Assembly: GCA_003648845.1 (NCBI GenBank)
Contig: QMQA01000002.1
Span: 1 to 18,380, forward strand
Direction of reading: 5' to 3'
Length of the DNA: 18,380 bases
Source: Candidatus Aerophobota bacterium
GTDB taxonomy: Bacteria > Aerophobota > Aerophobia > Aerophobales > B3-G15
Shown: piece after piece, positions 1-9,183 of the stretch
How the letters are laid out: the number at the start of each line of letters is the position of its first letter
Numbering within the stretch: position 1 is the first letter of the stretch
Position numbers and translations under genes: made by a program
The notes under the pieces: model-generated
The model's input: the letters and a program-made list of their open reading frames with translations, nothing else
Database searches by the model: none
Told to the model about the DNA's origin: nothing

Positions 1-83
1 GTCCAGATAAAAAGGAGTACCAACCCACCTATTGTTACAAAGCAAATGTAAAAATAAATTTCCTTCCTTCTATCCAAGAGCAT
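1..83 (-). CDS. N-terminus of an unidentified membrane-anchored protein (partial, runs off left edge)
   Basis: An open frame starts at an ATG (81-83) and stays open to the window edge, giving 27 residues. The visible part is a short charged N-terminus (LDRRKE) followed by a hydrophobic run of about 18 residues ending LVLLFIW, which looks like an uncleaved signal anchor. An in-frame TTG at 75-77 is better spaced (6 bases) from a CAGGAG ribosome-binding site than the ATG, which directly abuts it, so the true start may be the TTG. It lies 33 bases downstream of the 25-codon ORF and probably shares its promoter. The family cannot be recognised from this fragment. Confidence 0.5.
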   Translation of the reverse strand, partial: MLLDRRKEIYFYICFVTIGGLVLLFIW

Positions 84-116
84 CTCCTGCAAAACCTATC
101 TTAGCGTAAAACTATC

Positions 117-194
117 TTACCAGCGAAAGTTAGCTCCTCCAGCAAGAAGCAAAGAGGCCAGAGCAAAAAGGACCCTGATGAGTTTAGCTTTCAT
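117..194 (-). CDS. 25-residue hydrophobic peptide, function unknown
   Basis: This short ORF (25 codons plus TAA) starts MKAKLIRVLF, continues with an Ala/Leu-rich hydrophobic stretch, and ends GGANFRW. Translation is supported by a nearly full-length Shine-Dalgarno (AAGGAGGTGAT, 199-209), with the core GGAGG 8 bases from the ATG, and by a good promoter 40-70 bases upstream. The layout of basic N-terminus, hydrophobic core and small residues resembles a signal peptide or a single-pass membrane microprotein. It is complete within the window, so it is not simply a cut-off gene, though it could be a leader peptide or a signal sequence truncated by mutation. No family is recognised. A downstream membrane protein gene follows after 33 bases on the same strand. 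Confidence 0.55.
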   Translation of the reverse strand: MKAKLIRVLFALASLLLAGGANFRW

Positions 195-198
195 TTAT

Positions 199-209
199 AT
201 CACCTCCTT
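199..209 (-). promoter_or_regulatory. Very strong Shine-Dalgarno site for the 25-codon ORF
   Basis: The minus strand reads AAGGAGGTGAT, complementary to almost the whole anti-Shine-Dalgarno tail of 16S rRNA, four bases before the ATG. It is the longest such match in the window and the main evidence that the tiny ORF is translated. Confidence 0.75.
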
Positions 210-232
210 TGAAAGAATTTATCCCTGTGTCT

Positions 233-261
233 ATAATACCCAAACTTCTAAAATAAATCAA
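233..261 (-). promoter_or_regulatory. Sigma70-type promoter after glmM
   Basis: The minus strand carries TTGATT (256-261) and TATTAT (233-238) separated by exactly 17 bases. Transcription would start near 225 and give a leader of about 30 bases before the 25-codon ORF. It sits just after the glmM stop, so it begins a new unit reading toward the left edge. Confidence 0.65.
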
Positions 262-288
262 GCTCTGACTTGAGAGTCTTTCAAAGAA

Positions 289-1638
289 TCACCTTTTAAG
301 ACTGGAGATTGTACCTAATGCCCAATCAGTGAGCTTCTTTATTCCAGATGGATCCTTTGATTCACCTATTATCCTCAAGACCGGTTCTGTACCCGATGCT
401 CTTATATGTACCCACCCTTCCGGAAACCAGATCTTGATTCCGTCCAGGAAATCCAGCTTACTGGAACCGAATTTTCTGCTGAGCTTCTGCTTTAATCTCT
501 CAAGATTAATACCCGGGTTTTTTATTTTTCTTTTAAACATGTAATAAGAGGGCAGGCTATCAATAACCGAAGAAATAGGAATGTTCTCACTGGCAAGGTA
601 ATCCAGGACAAGAGCAAGTGCTGTCATGCCATCCCTTGCGTAGTTTACCGGTGGGAAGATAACCCCCCCGTTACCTTCTCCTCCTATTACTGCCCCACAG
701 TCTCTCATACAGCGGGACACATAAACATCTCCCACGGGGGTCCTCTTAACCGGGCAACCAAACTCACCTGCTATATCATCTACTGCCTGGGAACTGCATA
801 TATTAGTTACCACAAAACCTTTGGATTTTTGCAGGATGGACTTGGTAACTACTACAAGTGTATACTCTTCAGATATTGCCTCACCTTTTTCTGAAACCAA
901 AGCCAATCTGTCCGCATCAGCGTCATGAGCAAAACCCACATCAGCTCCCGCCTCTTTTACCACTCTACACAAATCCCGAAGGTTGGCTGGTGTAGGTTCT
1001 GGTGGATGAGGGAACATACCGGTAGTGTTGCAGTTAAGTGTGATAACATCACAACCGAGTTTTTCCAGAAGAAGGGGAGATGCGATGGCTCCTGCACCAC
1101 AGCAGGCATCGATAGCTACTTTAAAATTCTTACCCCTTATCCTGTCTACATTTACTACCTCCAGAATTCTTTTAATATGCCGGGAAATAGCAGAATTATC
1201 TTTTAAAACACTACCCAGACTATTCCATGCCGACCTCCTGATATTACCCTCCCTGTATATCTCAATCAATCTTTCTCCCTCCTCGGGAAAAAGAAATAAC
1301 CCATCACTTCGCACAAATTTTAAAGCATTCCATTCTGGAGGGTTATGGCTTCCAGTAATAGCTATACCTCCATTTGCTCCCGTTTCTTTAACCATAAATT
1401 GCAGGGATGGAGTAGGACAAACTCCTAAATCCACAATTTTACACCCTACAGATAAAAGGCCACTAAAGACGGCATATTTAAACATATTATTTGAAGTTCG
1501 GGTATCATAGCCAACTAAAATCTCTCCCCCCATTAGTTCTCCAAAGGCAGAGGCAAGATTTGTAACTATTCCAGGAGTTAATCCTTCTCCCACCACGCCC
1601 CTAACACCTGAAGGGCTGATAATGAGAGTGGAATTCAT
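289..1638 (-). CDS. glmM: Phosphoglucosamine mutase-type phosphohexomutase
   Basis: This 449-residue alpha-D-phosphohexomutase most likely converts glucosamine-6-phosphate to glucosamine-1-phosphate for UDP-GlcNAc and peptidoglycan precursors; it acts in the cytoplasm. All four family signatures are visible: SGVRG near residue 10, the phosphoserine loop TGSHNP (Ser97), the Mg-binding DADADR (239-244), the sugar-binding GGEGNGG (319-325) and the phosphate-binding RASGTEP (413-419). The wording SPSGVRG...GSHNPPEWNALK is closer to the GlmM variants of Bacteroidetes and archaea than to the E. coli type, so phosphomannomutase or phosphoglucomutase activity is possible. The start overlaps the rnc stop by four bases (ATGA), implying translational coupling. 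It is the last gene of the long leftward unit; a promoter follows it immediately. Confidence 0.85.
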   Translation of the reverse strand: MNSTLIISPSGVRGVVGEGLTPGIVTNLASAFGELMGGEILVGYDTRTSNNMFKYAVFSGLLSVGCKIVDLGVCPTPSLQFMVKETGANGGIAITGSHNPPEWNALKFVRSDGLFLFPEEGERLIEIYREGNIRRSAWNSLGSVLKDNSAISRHIKRILEVVNVDRIRGKNFKVAIDACCGAGAIASPLLLEKLGCDVITLNCNTTGMFPHPPEPTPANLRDLCRVVKEAGADVGFAHDADADRLALVSEKGEAISEEYTLVVVTKSILQKSKGFVVTNICSSQAVDDIAGEFGCPVKRTPVGDVYVSRCMRDCGAVIGGEGNGGVIFPPVNYARDGMTALALVLDYLASENIPISSVIDSLPSYYMFKRKIKNPGINLERLKQKLSRKFGSSKLDFLDGIKIWFPEGWVHIRASGTEPVLRIIGESKDPSGIKKLTDWALGTISSLKR

Positions 1639-2339
1639 TTTGAGTTTTCCTCTGTATTTATTTTTTCCCAGGCTTTTTCAGCAGCTATTTTTTCCGCTTT
1701 TTTCTTGCTGGGCCCCCATCCCTCACCTAATGTTTTACCGTTGATCTCAACCTTCACTTTGAACATCTTTTTATGGTCAGGACCTTCCTCCTGTACTAAT
1801 TTATACCGGGGAAGTTTTTTATAAACCGATTGGGAGTACTCCTGAAGTAAAGATTTAAAGTCCTTTGTCTTACTAAGCAGGTTTTCCTCCTTTATAAAAA
1901 AGTTCAAAATAAACTTTTTAGCGGCTTTTAAGCCCTGATCTAAATAAAGAGCACCAATTACTGCCTCATAAGCATCTGCTAAAATAGCATCCTGCAGGCG
2001 AATTTGCTCTTGATCTTTACCTACCAGAATATAATCTCCAAGGCCCATCTTCCGAGCATGATTGGCCAGGCTTTCTTCCGAGACAACAGCACTCCTCATC
2101 CGGGACAGGCCCCCTTCATCCAGATAAGAAAACTTGCGGAAAAGGTAATCAGATATAACGAGCTCCAGGACAGCATCTCCTAAAAATTCTATTCTTTCAT
2201 TATCACAGGCAGGCTGGATACTGGATTTTGCATAGGAGGAGTGGGTTAAAGCCTGATCCAGGAGTCTTATATTTTTCCATCTTATTCCTATCTTCTCCTG
2301 GAAATTATTTAGATCTTTAACACGCGATGGATCTATCAT
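1635..2339 (-). CDS. rnc: Ribonuclease III
   Basis: This 234-residue double-strand-specific endoribonuclease matures rRNA precursors and cuts structured mRNAs. The N-terminal RNase III domain holds the signature ERIEFLGDA (48-56) and the expected metal ligands Glu51, Asp55, Asp122 and Glu125 (the latter pair in LADAYEA). A C-terminal double-stranded RNA-binding domain covers about 160-228, with the typical GPSKKKAEKIAAEKAW end. Length is normal for the family. It follows fabF by 28 bases, as in many bacteria. The ribosome-binding site is weak (an AAAGG well upstream of the ATG), which suggests low or coupled expression. The stop overlaps the glmM start. Confidence 0.95.
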   Translation of the reverse strand: MIDPSRVKDLNNFQEKIGIRWKNIRLLDQALTHSSYAKSSIQPACDNERIEFLGDAVLELVISDYLFRKFSYLDEGGLSRMRSAVVSEESLANHARKMGLGDYILVGKDQEQIRLQDAILADAYEAVIGALYLDQGLKAAKKFILNFFIKEENLLSKTKDFKSLLQEYSQSVYKKLPRYKLVQEEGPDHKKMFKVKVEINGKTLGEGWGPSKKKAEKIAAEKAWEKINTEENSK

Positions 2340-2367
2340 GGATTTATTTTGCCTTTGATTTAAAAAA

Positions 2368-3609
2368 TTACCCGAACTTCCGGACCACTAATGTTGCGTT
2401 ATGACCTCCAAAACCCATTGAATTTGACATGGCAATATCAACTTTTGCCTCTCGAGATTCATTGGGAACATAATCAAGATCGCACTCAGGGTCAGGAAAT
2501 TCGTAATTTATGGTAGGTGGGATTCTCTGTCTCTGGATAGCGAGAATACAGGCAATAATTTCCACTCCTCCTGTAGCTCCTAAAAGGTGACCGGTCATTG
2601 ATTTGGTAGAACTTACAGGAATATCATAAGCTCTTTTTCCGAAAAGATTTTTAATTGCCCTTGTCTCCACCTTATCATTTAAAGGAGTGGAGGTCCCGTG
2701 TGCATTAATATAATCTACCTCTTCCAGATTAACCCGGGCATCTTCCAGCGATTTTTTCATCGCAATCTGAATTCCTCTCCCATCTTCCATCGGCTGGGTA
2801 ATATGATAAGCGTCGCAACTCATACCAAATCCTGCTATTTCAGCCCATATTTTGGCTTTTCTTTTCCTTGCTCTCTCCATCTCCTCCAGAACCAGAACAC
2901 CTGCTCCCTCTCCTATTACAAACCCGTCTCTCTCCCTGTCAAAAGGGCGGGAAGCCCTATGTGGTTCATCATTTCTGGTAGAAAGAGCTCTCATTGAACA
3001 AAACCCTGCCACTCCCAGTGGAGTGAGAGCTGCCTCAGTTCCCCCTGCTATCATAACTTCAGCTTCTCCTCTCTGTATTATTTTGAAAGCCTCTCCTATT
3101 GCGTGATTTCCCGTGGCACAGGCTGTAGATATGGAAAGATTAGGTCCCATAAAACCATACTTTATGGCAATATGGGCAGAAGTTATATCGGTAATTAACA
3201 TGGGAACCAGAAAAGGACTCACTCTCTGAGGACCTTTTCTTAAAAGAGTTGTCTGTTCTCGCTCAATAGTCTCCAGTCCTCCTACTCCTGAACCAACAAG
3301 AACTCCTATTTTCTCGGGGTCTTCCCGGTCGATGTTTAGTCCGGCTTCTTCAATAGCTTCCTGTGCTGCTATCATTCCGAGCTGAGTGGACCTGTCCATC
3401 CTTTTTATATCTTTGGAAGAAAGGTAGTTCTCTACCTTTAAATTATCCACCTCACCTCCCATCTGGGAACGAAAAGAAGAAGGGTCAAATCGAGTTATCC
3501 TTCTGATCCCATTTTTCCCTGCAAACAAGCCTTCTTCAAAATTTTTTAACCCCACACCAATGGGACTTACCACTCCTATTCCTGTTACCACAACGCGCCT
3601 TACATTCAT
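2368..3609 (-). CDS. fabF: 3-oxoacyl-[acyl-carrier-protein] synthase II
   Basis: This 413-residue beta-ketoacyl-ACP synthase performs the elongating Claisen condensation of malonyl-ACP with acyl-ACP in type II fatty-acid synthesis. The Cys-His-His triad of the KAS I/II class is present: Cys164 in STACATG, His304 in [11 protein letters not shown] and His341 in SMTGHLLGA. The C-terminal glycine-rich FGGHNATLV closes the thiolase fold. Length and start ([18 protein letters not shown]) are typical. It lies 11 bases after acpP and before rnc, the conserved fab cluster order. FabB versus FabF cannot be separated by eye, but the [10 protein letters not shown] segment and gene context favour FabF. 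Confidence 0.95.
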   Translation of the reverse strand: MNVRRVVVTGIGVVSPIGVGLKNFEEGLFAGKNGIRRITRFDPSSFRSQMGGEVDNLKVENYLSSKDIKRMDRSTQLGMIAAQEAIEEAGLNIDREDPEKIGVLVGSGVGGLETIEREQTTLLRKGPQRVSPFLVPMLITDITSAHIAIKYGFMGPNLSISTACATGNHAIGEAFKIIQRGEAEVMIAGGTEAALTPLGVAGFCSMRALSTRNDEPHRASRPFDRERDGFVIGEGAGVLVLEEMERARKRKAKIWAEIAGFGMSCDAYHITQPMEDGRGIQIAMKKSLEDARVNLEEVDYINAHGTSTPLNDKVETRAIKNLFGKRAYDIPVSSTKSMTGHLLGATGGVEIIACILAIQRQRIPPTINYEFPDPECDLDYVPNESREAKVDIAMSNSMGFGGHNATLVVRKFG

Positions 3610-3620
3610 CTTTTTAACTT

Positions 3621-3863
3621 TTATTCTAAGTGTTTTTCTATGTAATCGACAACTTTTTGCACATCTGTTAATTTTTCTGCTTCTTCATCCGAGATCTCTA
3701 TGCCAAACTCTTCTTCCAGAGCCATAACAAGCTCCACAGTATCAAGGGAATCTGCTCCCAGATCATCCACGAATCTGGCATCCATTGTTATCTGCGACTC
3801 CTCAACACCTAATTGTTCACTTGTTATCTTTCTTACTTTTTTTAAAATCTCATCCCTCGTCAT
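3621..3863 (-). CDS. acpP: Acyl carrier protein
   Basis: This 80-residue acidic helical protein carries growing acyl chains on a 4'-phosphopantetheine arm. The attachment site is Ser39 in [10 protein letters not shown], followed by the acidic recognition helix [16 protein letters not shown] that contacts the Fab enzymes. A strong ribosome-binding site (AAGGAGGAGG) precedes the ATG, in line with the high expression expected of ACP. It sits between fabG and fabF, the standard arrangement. Confidence 0.97.
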   Translation of the reverse strand: MTRDEILKKVRKITSEQLGVEESQITMDARFVDDLGADSLDTVELVMALEEEFGIEISDEEAEKLTDVQKVVDYIEKHLE

Positions 3864-3898
3864 TCTTACCTCCTCCTTTTCAAAAATTCCTTTTGCAT

Positions 3899-4645
3899 CT
3901 ACATACTCAAGCCACCATCAATTCTGATCACTTCTCCTGTAATGTAAGAGGCCTCCTCTGAAGCAAGGTATGTCACCAGAGAAGCCACCTCTTCAGGTGT
4001 GCCAACTCTACCCAGGGGAATCTGAGAAATTAATGTCTGGGCTTGTCCCTTTTCAATCAACTTTTCGGTCATTTTGGTCTGGATAAATCCAGGTGCTATC
4101 GCATTCACGGTAATCCCCCTTGTGGCAAATTCTCGCGCAAGTGACTTGGTGAGTCCTATCAGTCCAGCCTTGGAGGCAGCATAATTGGACTGTCCCGCAT
4201 TACCACGTAATGCGATTATAGATGAGATATTAATAATTCTCCCCTTCCGCCTGCGCAACATAAAAGGAGAAACCGCTTTTATACAGTTAAATGCACCCTT
4301 AAGGTTTATCTGAATTACTCTGTCCCACTCCTCCTCTCTCATCCTTAGAATTAGCTTATCACAGGTAATACCAGCGTTATTGACCAATATATCAATATGG
4401 GAAAATTTGTCAATTACCTGATTTACCGCTTTTTCCACGTTAGAGAGGTTGCTCACATCTACCTTAAAAAAAGTAACATCGCTTTTTTTCTGGCCAATAT
4501 GCGTTAACTCAGCTATACAGGTGGTATCTTCTACAATATCAAATACAGCCACTTTAGCACCGCATTCGATGAACCTGCGACATATAGCTTTGCCAATCCC
4601 CTGTGCACCACCTGTAACTACAGCAATCTCGTCTTTTAATTTCAT
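3899..4645 (-). CDS. fabG: 3-oxoacyl-[acyl-carrier-protein] reductase
   Basis: This 248-residue short-chain dehydrogenase reduces beta-ketoacyl-ACP with NADPH, the first reductive step of each fatty-acid elongation cycle. It shows the dinucleotide-binding TGGAQGIG (11-18), the NNAG motif (89-92), and the catalytic Ser142, Tyr155 and Lys159 (YAASK). The C-terminal [10 protein letters not shown] is typical of FabG. Its ATG overlaps the rluD stop by four bases, with a GGAGAG site 6-7 bases upstream. FabG opens the fab block here; plsX, fabH and fabD, often just upstream, are absent and must be elsewhere if present. Position next to acpP makes FabG much likelier than another SDR enzyme. Confidence 0.93.
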   Translation of the reverse strand: MKLKDEIAVVTGGAQGIGKAICRRFIECGAKVAVFDIVEDTTCIAELTHIGQKKSDVTFFKVDVSNLSNVEKAVNQVIDKFSHIDILVNNAGITCDKLILRMREEEWDRVIQINLKGAFNCIKAVSPFMLRRRKGRIINISSIIALRGNAGQSNYAASKAGLIGLTKSLAREFATRGITVNAIAPGFIQTKMTEKLIEKGQAQTLISQIPLGRVGTPEEVASLVTYLASEEASYITGEVIRIDGGLSM

Positions 4646-5574
4646 TTTTTTCTCTCCAGATAATTTATTACATTTTTCATATCCTGAGGCATGGGAGCTT
4701 CAAACTCCATCCATTCCTTTTTTGCAGGATGAAAAAAACCCAAGAGGTTTGCATGCAACATAGCACGGTTAACTGGAACGGGAGAATCCCTTCCCGGCTT
4801 TCCTCCGTATAATCTGTCTCCAATTAAAAAGCAGTTTAATGTTTTAAGGTGAATTCTAATCTGGTGAGTTCTACCTGTTAATGGATGAACCTCAAGTAAA
4901 CTCCAGTCGCCCCAGGATTTTAAGGTCTTATAATAAGTTATAGCTTCCCTGGCAAGCTTTCCATCTGGCACCATTCTTCCCCTACCCTTAGGACTTCTTC
5001 CAATTTTAACATTGATAATTCCTTCAGCATCAGAAGGTTTGCCTTTAACCAGAGCCAAATACTTTTTCTTAACTTCCCTTTTTTTAAACTGCAAAGATAA
5101 AGCAAGATGAACAAAATCACATTTAGCCACTACTATTGCTCCTGAGGTGTCTTTATCCAGTCGGTGGACGATGCCGGGACGCAGAAGCCCTCCCATCTGG
5201 GACAGGTTTTTTGTATGATATAAAAGAGCATTAACCAACGTTCCTTTTTGTCCAGGATATACAGGATGAGTAGTCATCCCTGCGGGTTTGTTAAGCACGA
5301 GAAGATAATCATCTTCAAATAATATATCCAAAGGTAAAGGTTCAGGGACGAGAACTGTTTCTTTTAAAGGAGTAATGATAATATCTATTTTATCCCCTGT
5401 TTTAAGCAGATGTGAGGGTTTTTCCACTTTTTTGTTTACGGTTACTTTCCCCTCGTGAATAAGTTTTTGAAGGGAACTGCGAGATAAATGAGAAAAGTGT
5501 TCTTTTAAAAAAACATCCAGGCGCTGTCCACCCTTTTCCACTATTATGCGATGATGCTCAGATGAGTCTTTCAT
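4642..5574 (-). CDS. rluD: RluD-family 23S rRNA pseudouridine synthase
   Basis: This 310-residue RluA/RluC/RluD-class enzyme converts specific uridines, most likely in 23S rRNA helix 69, to pseudouridine. An S4 RNA-binding domain occupies about 16-62 ([11 protein letters not shown]...[10 protein letters not shown]), followed by the catalytic domain with NKPAGM (95-100), HRLDKDTSG carrying the catalytic Asp140, and [10 protein letters not shown]. The start overlaps the end of ileS by 17 bases and has no close Shine-Dalgarno, so translation is probably coupled to ileS. In many bacteria lspA lies between ileS and this gene; here it is missing. The exact target uridines cannot be read from sequence. 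Confidence 0.9.
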   Translation of the reverse strand: MKDSSEHHRIIVEKGGQRLDVFLKEHFSHLSRSSLQKLIHEGKVTVNKKVEKPSHLLKTGDKIDIIITPLKETVLVPEPLPLDILFEDDYLLVLNKPAGMTTHPVYPGQKGTLVNALLYHTKNLSQMGGLLRPGIVHRLDKDTSGAIVVAKCDFVHLALSLQFKKREVKKKYLALVKGKPSDAEGIINVKIGRSPKGRGRMVPDGKLAREAITYYKTLKSWGDWSLLEVHPLTGRTHQIRIHLKTLNCFLIGDRLYGGKPGRDSPVPVNRAMLHANLLGFFHPAKKEWMEFEAPMPQDMKNVINYLERKK

Positions 5575-8341
5575 ACAGGTTATTTTTTTCTACCACCCTC
5601 CAGCATCTTTCACAGAGTGAAGGATACTCCTTATTCTCGCCAACTCTTTCGCTATACATCCAGCATCTTTCACACTTCTTACCTTTAGCTTTTTCTACTT
5701 GTATTTTTTTTTCAGAGGAACTCTCCAGTTCAATCTGGGATACAATAAAGATTTCTTTCAATGCATCCTGACCAAGCTCACTTAAAATGGCTAAAATTTC
5801 ATCTGGAGCTTTTATAATTAACCTGGCATTTAGAGAAGATGAGATCTTTCCAGCCTGACGAGCCTCCTCCATTTTCTTTAAAACCTCTTCTCTTACCCGC
5901 ATTAATCTGTCCCATTTTTCATCCAGTTCCGGATCGATAAATTCAGAAGCTACCCGGGGCCATAGGGAAAGGAAAACACTTTCCTCACTTTCTTTGTCTA
6001 TCTCCCTTATATATCCCCATACTTCCTCAGATGTAAAGGAAAGAATGGGGGAGGTAAGTTTAACCAGGACAGTTAAGATAGAGTATAAAACTGTTTGAGC
6101 TGCGCGACGCTGGAGAGAGTTTGAAGGAAAGGTGTATAATCTATCCTTTAATATATCAAAGTAAAAAGCACTTAAATAATTGTTAGCAAACCTGTGCAGT
6201 TGTTGAACTGCCTCATGAAATCTAAATTCCTCGTAAGATCGTGTAACTACTTCAATTAACCTCTGAAGCCTGGATAACATCCACCTGTCTACCTGACGAA
6301 GTTTGAAGTAATCCACTTTGTCCCGCGAAGGGGAGAAGTCAAATAAATTACCCAGAAGGAAGCGATAAGAATTTCTTATTTTTCTATACACTTCCACTGT
6401 GTATCCGATTATCTCATCAGATATACGAATATCCTCACTGTAGTCTGCCAGAGCTGACCAGAGTCTTAGAATCTCTGCACCATATTTTTCCACAACCTGT
6501 TGAGGATCAACCACATTGCCCAGGGACTTGGACATTTTCTTTCCCTGAGCATCTACAATAAATCCATGTGTGAGAACCTTCCTGTAAGGAGGTCTGTTTT
6601 TTAAAGCAACCGAGGTTAAAAGAGAGGTTTGGAACCATCCCCGGTGCTGGTCTGAACCTTCAAGGTAAAGATCTGCAGGATGTCTCAGATCTGGTCTCCG
6701 GACTAACACGACTTGGTGGGAGATACCTGATTCAAACCAAACATCTAAAATATCTTGCTCTTTTCTGAACTTTTCTCCTCCGCATCGAGGACATTTGAAT
6801 CCTTGGGGGATAAAGGAATCCACTTCCCTTTCAAACCACACATCGGATCCTTCCCTGGCCACCTTTTCCGCAACTATTTTTATAATTTCTTCGTCCAGAA
6901 TAGGTTCTTCACATAGGCTGCAGTATATGACCGGTATACCAACCCCCCAGTATCTCTGACGGGATAAACACCAGTCGGGACGTTCTTCCAGCATACTCTT
7001 CATTCTGATCCTGGATGAGAGAGGAATCCATTCTACCGTGGAAAGAACCGATTTAAGAGCCTTTTCCCTTAAATTGTTTTTATCGACAATCAAAAACCAT
7101 TGAGGAGTTGCACGAAAGATGACCGGTTTTCCACACCTCCAGCAATGAGGATAAGAATGTTGCAGCTTTTTTCGCTGAAGAAGGATTCCCTTTTTCTGTA
7201 GCTCTTTTTCAATCAACTTGTTAGCCTCAAAAACTTGCATTCCTTTGAATTTTTCTACTTCATTGGTAAATTTTCCTTCGTCATCGACAGGTGAAAAAAC
7301 AGGTAGGTTATTCTCAAGACCTAAAAAGTAATCCTCTTCTCCATGACCGGGGGCGATATGAACACATCCTGTTCCCTCCTCTGGATTAACAAAACTGGCA
7401 AGCAAAACTTTTCCTTCTTTATCTGATAAAGGCCTTAAGTATCTTGCTCCTTTTAACTTTTTTCCTGAAAAATGCGTTATAATCTTCCATCTTCTTTCGG
7501 GATCCTCATCCTGGATATTTTTAAGGGAATCCAGAGCTACTATCATTGCCTCTTTCTCATTTTGATCCTGAATGAGCACATAATCTAAATCGGGGTGAAC
7601 AGCTACTGCCAGATTGGCAGGAAGAGTCCAGGGAGTGGTCGTCCATATAAGGATATAAACAGGGCCATTAAAACAGATTGGAGGAATTTTTTCTTTGAGG
7701 AGAAATTTGACATAAAGAGAAGGGGACTCTTTTGTCTTGTACTCTATTTCGGCCTCAGCCAGTGCAGTCTGGCAGTTAAAGCACCAGTAAATAGGTTTCA
7801 GCCGGCGGTGAATGTAACCCTTTTTTGCCAGTTCTCCAAAACATCTGACAATTTCGCTTTCATATTCATAATCCATTGTAAGATAAGGTTTTTCCCAGTA
7901 TCCGAATATTCCCAGTCTTTTAAATTCGTTTTTTTGTTTTTTTACAAAGCTAAAAGCATACTCCCTGGCTTTTTTTCTAAATTCCAGACAGGAGATATCC
8001 CGTTTATTAACACCAAGTTCCTTGAATAGCTGGTGTTCTACAGGAAGTCCATGACAGTCCCAGCCCGGTATAAAAGGGCTATCATAGCCTCTTATTATTT
8101 TGTATTTTACTATTATATCCTTGAGGATTTTATTAAAAGCCTGGCCAAGATGAATATCTCCATTGGCATAAGGAGGACCATCATGCAAGATAAATTTGGG
8201 GGATTCTTTTCGATATTCTCTTATTTTTTCATAAATTTTCCTTTTTTCCCAGAACTCCAAAATTTTTGGCTCCCTTAAAGGGAGACTGGCCCGCATAGGG
8301 AATTTAGTTCTTGGTAAGTTAAGAGTTTTCCTGTAGTCCAT
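5558..8341 (-). CDS. ileS: Isoleucyl-tRNA synthetase
   Basis: This 927-residue class Ia synthetase charges tRNA-Ile. The ATP-binding region [15 protein letters not shown] (53-67) has HLGQ in place of HIGH; the second signature KMSKS is intact (602-606). The editing (CP1) domain is marked by [11 protein letters not shown] (233-243). Asp-rich [11 protein letters not shown] (561-571) belongs to the catalytic domain. The C-terminal zinc finger has four cysteines in two CxxC pairs (890/893 and 910/913), the bacterial type that retains this finger. Length is standard. The ATG directly follows the stop of the phosphorylase gene, with GAGGTG inside that gene serving as ribosome-binding site. There is therefore no room for a T-box leader. 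Confidence 0.97.
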   Translation of the reverse strand: MDYRKTLNLPRTKFPMRASLPLREPKILEFWEKRKIYEKIREYRKESPKFILHDGPPYANGDIHLGQAFNKILKDIIVKYKIIRGYDSPFIPGWDCHGLPVEHQLFKELGVNKRDISCLEFRKKAREYAFSFVKKQKNEFKRLGIFGYWEKPYLTMDYEYESEIVRCFGELAKKGYIHRRLKPIYWCFNCQTALAEAEIEYKTKESPSLYVKFLLKEKIPPICFNGPVYILIWTTTPWTLPANLAVAVHPDLDYVLIQDQNEKEAMIVALDSLKNIQDEDPERRWKIITHFSGKKLKGARYLRPLSDKEGKVLLASFVNPEEGTGCVHIAPGHGEEDYFLGLENNLPVFSPVDDEGKFTNEVEKFKGMQVFEANKLIEKELQKKGILLQRKKLQHSYPHCWRCGKPVIFRATPQWFLIVDKNNLREKALKSVLSTVEWIPLSSRIRMKSMLEERPDWCLSRQRYWGVGIPVIYCSLCEEPILDEEIIKIVAEKVAREGSDVWFEREVDSFIPQGFKCPRCGGEKFRKEQDILDVWFESGISHQVVLVRRPDLRHPADLYLEGSDQHRGWFQTSLLTSVALKNRPPYRKVLTHGFIVDAQGKKMSKSLGNVVDPQQVVEKYGAEILRLWSALADYSEDIRISDEIIGYTVEVYRKIRNSYRFLLGNLFDFSPSRDKVDYFKLRQVDRWMLSRLQRLIEVVTRSYEEFRFHEAVQQLHRFANNYLSAFYFDILKDRLYTFPSNSLQRRAAQTVLYSILTVLVKLTSPILSFTSEEVWGYIREIDKESEESVFLSLWPRVASEFIDPELDEKWDRLMRVREEVLKKMEEARQAGKISSSLNARLIIKAPDEILAILSELGQDALKEIFIVSQIELESSSEKKIQVEKAKGKKCERCWMYSERVGENKEYPSLCERCWRVVEKNNLYERLI

Positions 8342-9172
8342 TTACACCTCTATCTCTTTGATTACTCTTTTTACCAGTCTTGTAAGGTGAGGTTCGGCTT
8401 GAGTTGCTACCTGGATTACTTTTTTAAAATCCACCGGTTCCAGCAGATCCGGTATACACATATCGGTGATACAGCTCAGACCCAGTACTCTCAAACCACT
8501 GTGTTTTGCCACTATTACCTCCGGTACAGTAGACATCCCCACTGCATCTGCTCCTATCAGGTGGAAGAACCTGTACTCAGCCCTTGTTTCAAAGTTGGGC
8601 CCGATGACACCTATATAGACTCCTCGATGACACCGGATGCCTTCCTTTAAGGCTATTTCTTCGGTGAGCTCAATCAACTTTCGATCATAAGGTTCAGACA
8701 TATCGGGGAATCGAGGTCCCAGAGTCTCATCATTGAGACCTATTAAAGGATTTGTCCCGGTAAAATTAATATGATCTGTAATAATCATTATATCACCCGC
8801 TTTAAAATTCCGATTCATCCCCCCGGCTGCATTTGATTCAATTAAAATCTTAATCCCTAATGCCTTCATTACTCTTATCGGGAAGGTAATCTCCTCCAGA
8901 GAGTATCCTTCATAAAGATGAAACCTTCCCTGCATGGCAACCACTTTTTTATCTTCAATCCCACCCAACAAAAGATTACCCGCATGACCAGGTGCAGTAG
9001 AAATAGCGAAATGAGGAATCTCACTGTAAGGTATTATAGTTTTTTCCTCAATATGTTCTGCCAGCCTGCCCAGTCCTGTTCCCAAAATTATACCAATCTG
9101 AGGAACAAGACTACATCTTGACTGGATATAGTTTAAGGCATCCTTGATTTTATCCTTTAGCTGTTTATTCAT
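8342..9172 (-). CDS. Purine nucleoside phosphorylase (trimeric PNP/MTAP family)
   Basis: This 276-residue enzyme cleaves purine nucleosides with phosphate to free base and ribose-1-phosphate in purine salvage. Family marks are the phosphate-binding GTGLG (31-35) and RFHLYEGY (83-90), SNAAGGMN (113-120), GPNFETRAEY with Glu195, and DAVGMSTVPEV. The base-recognition position that is Asn in classic inosine/guanosine PNPs (ITN) is Asp237 here (ITDMC); Asp at this site is linked to acceptance of 6-amino purines such as adenosine, so the substrate range may be broader. The gene follows rplM by 11 bases with a GAGAGGGAG site and abuts ileS. Why it sits between L13 and IleRS is not evident. Confidence 0.88.
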   Translation of the reverse strand: MNKQLKDKIKDALNYIQSRCSLVPQIGIILGTGLGRLAEHIEEKTIIPYSEIPHFAISTAPGHAGNLLLGGIEDKKVVAMQGRFHLYEGYSLEEITFPIRVMKALGIKILIESNAAGGMNRNFKAGDIMIITDHINFTGTNPLIGLNDETLGPRFPDMSEPYDRKLIELTEEIALKEGIRCHRGVYIGVIGPNFETRAEYRFFHLIGADAVGMSTVPEVIVAKHSGLRVLGLSCITDMCIPDLLEPVDFKKVIQVATQAEPHLTRLVKRVIKEIEV

Positions 9173-9183
9173 ATCTCCCTCTC

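Noticed and set aside
258..273. Possible rho-independent terminator after glmM (stem TCAAG/CTTGA followed by TTTATTTT)
   Set aside because: The stem is only five AT-containing pairs and its 3' arm overlaps the promoter -35 box; too weak to call.
1025..1510. 161-codon open frame on the plus strand
   Set aside because: It lies antisense within glmM, has no ribosome-binding site or recognisable domain, and glmM motifs are intact.
7595..8029. 144-codon open frame on the plus strand
   Set aside because: Antisense to the well-conserved catalytic and editing regions of ileS; no supporting signals.
8320..8360. T-box riboswitch upstream of ileS
   Set aside because: ileS starts directly after the preceding stop codon, leaving no leader.
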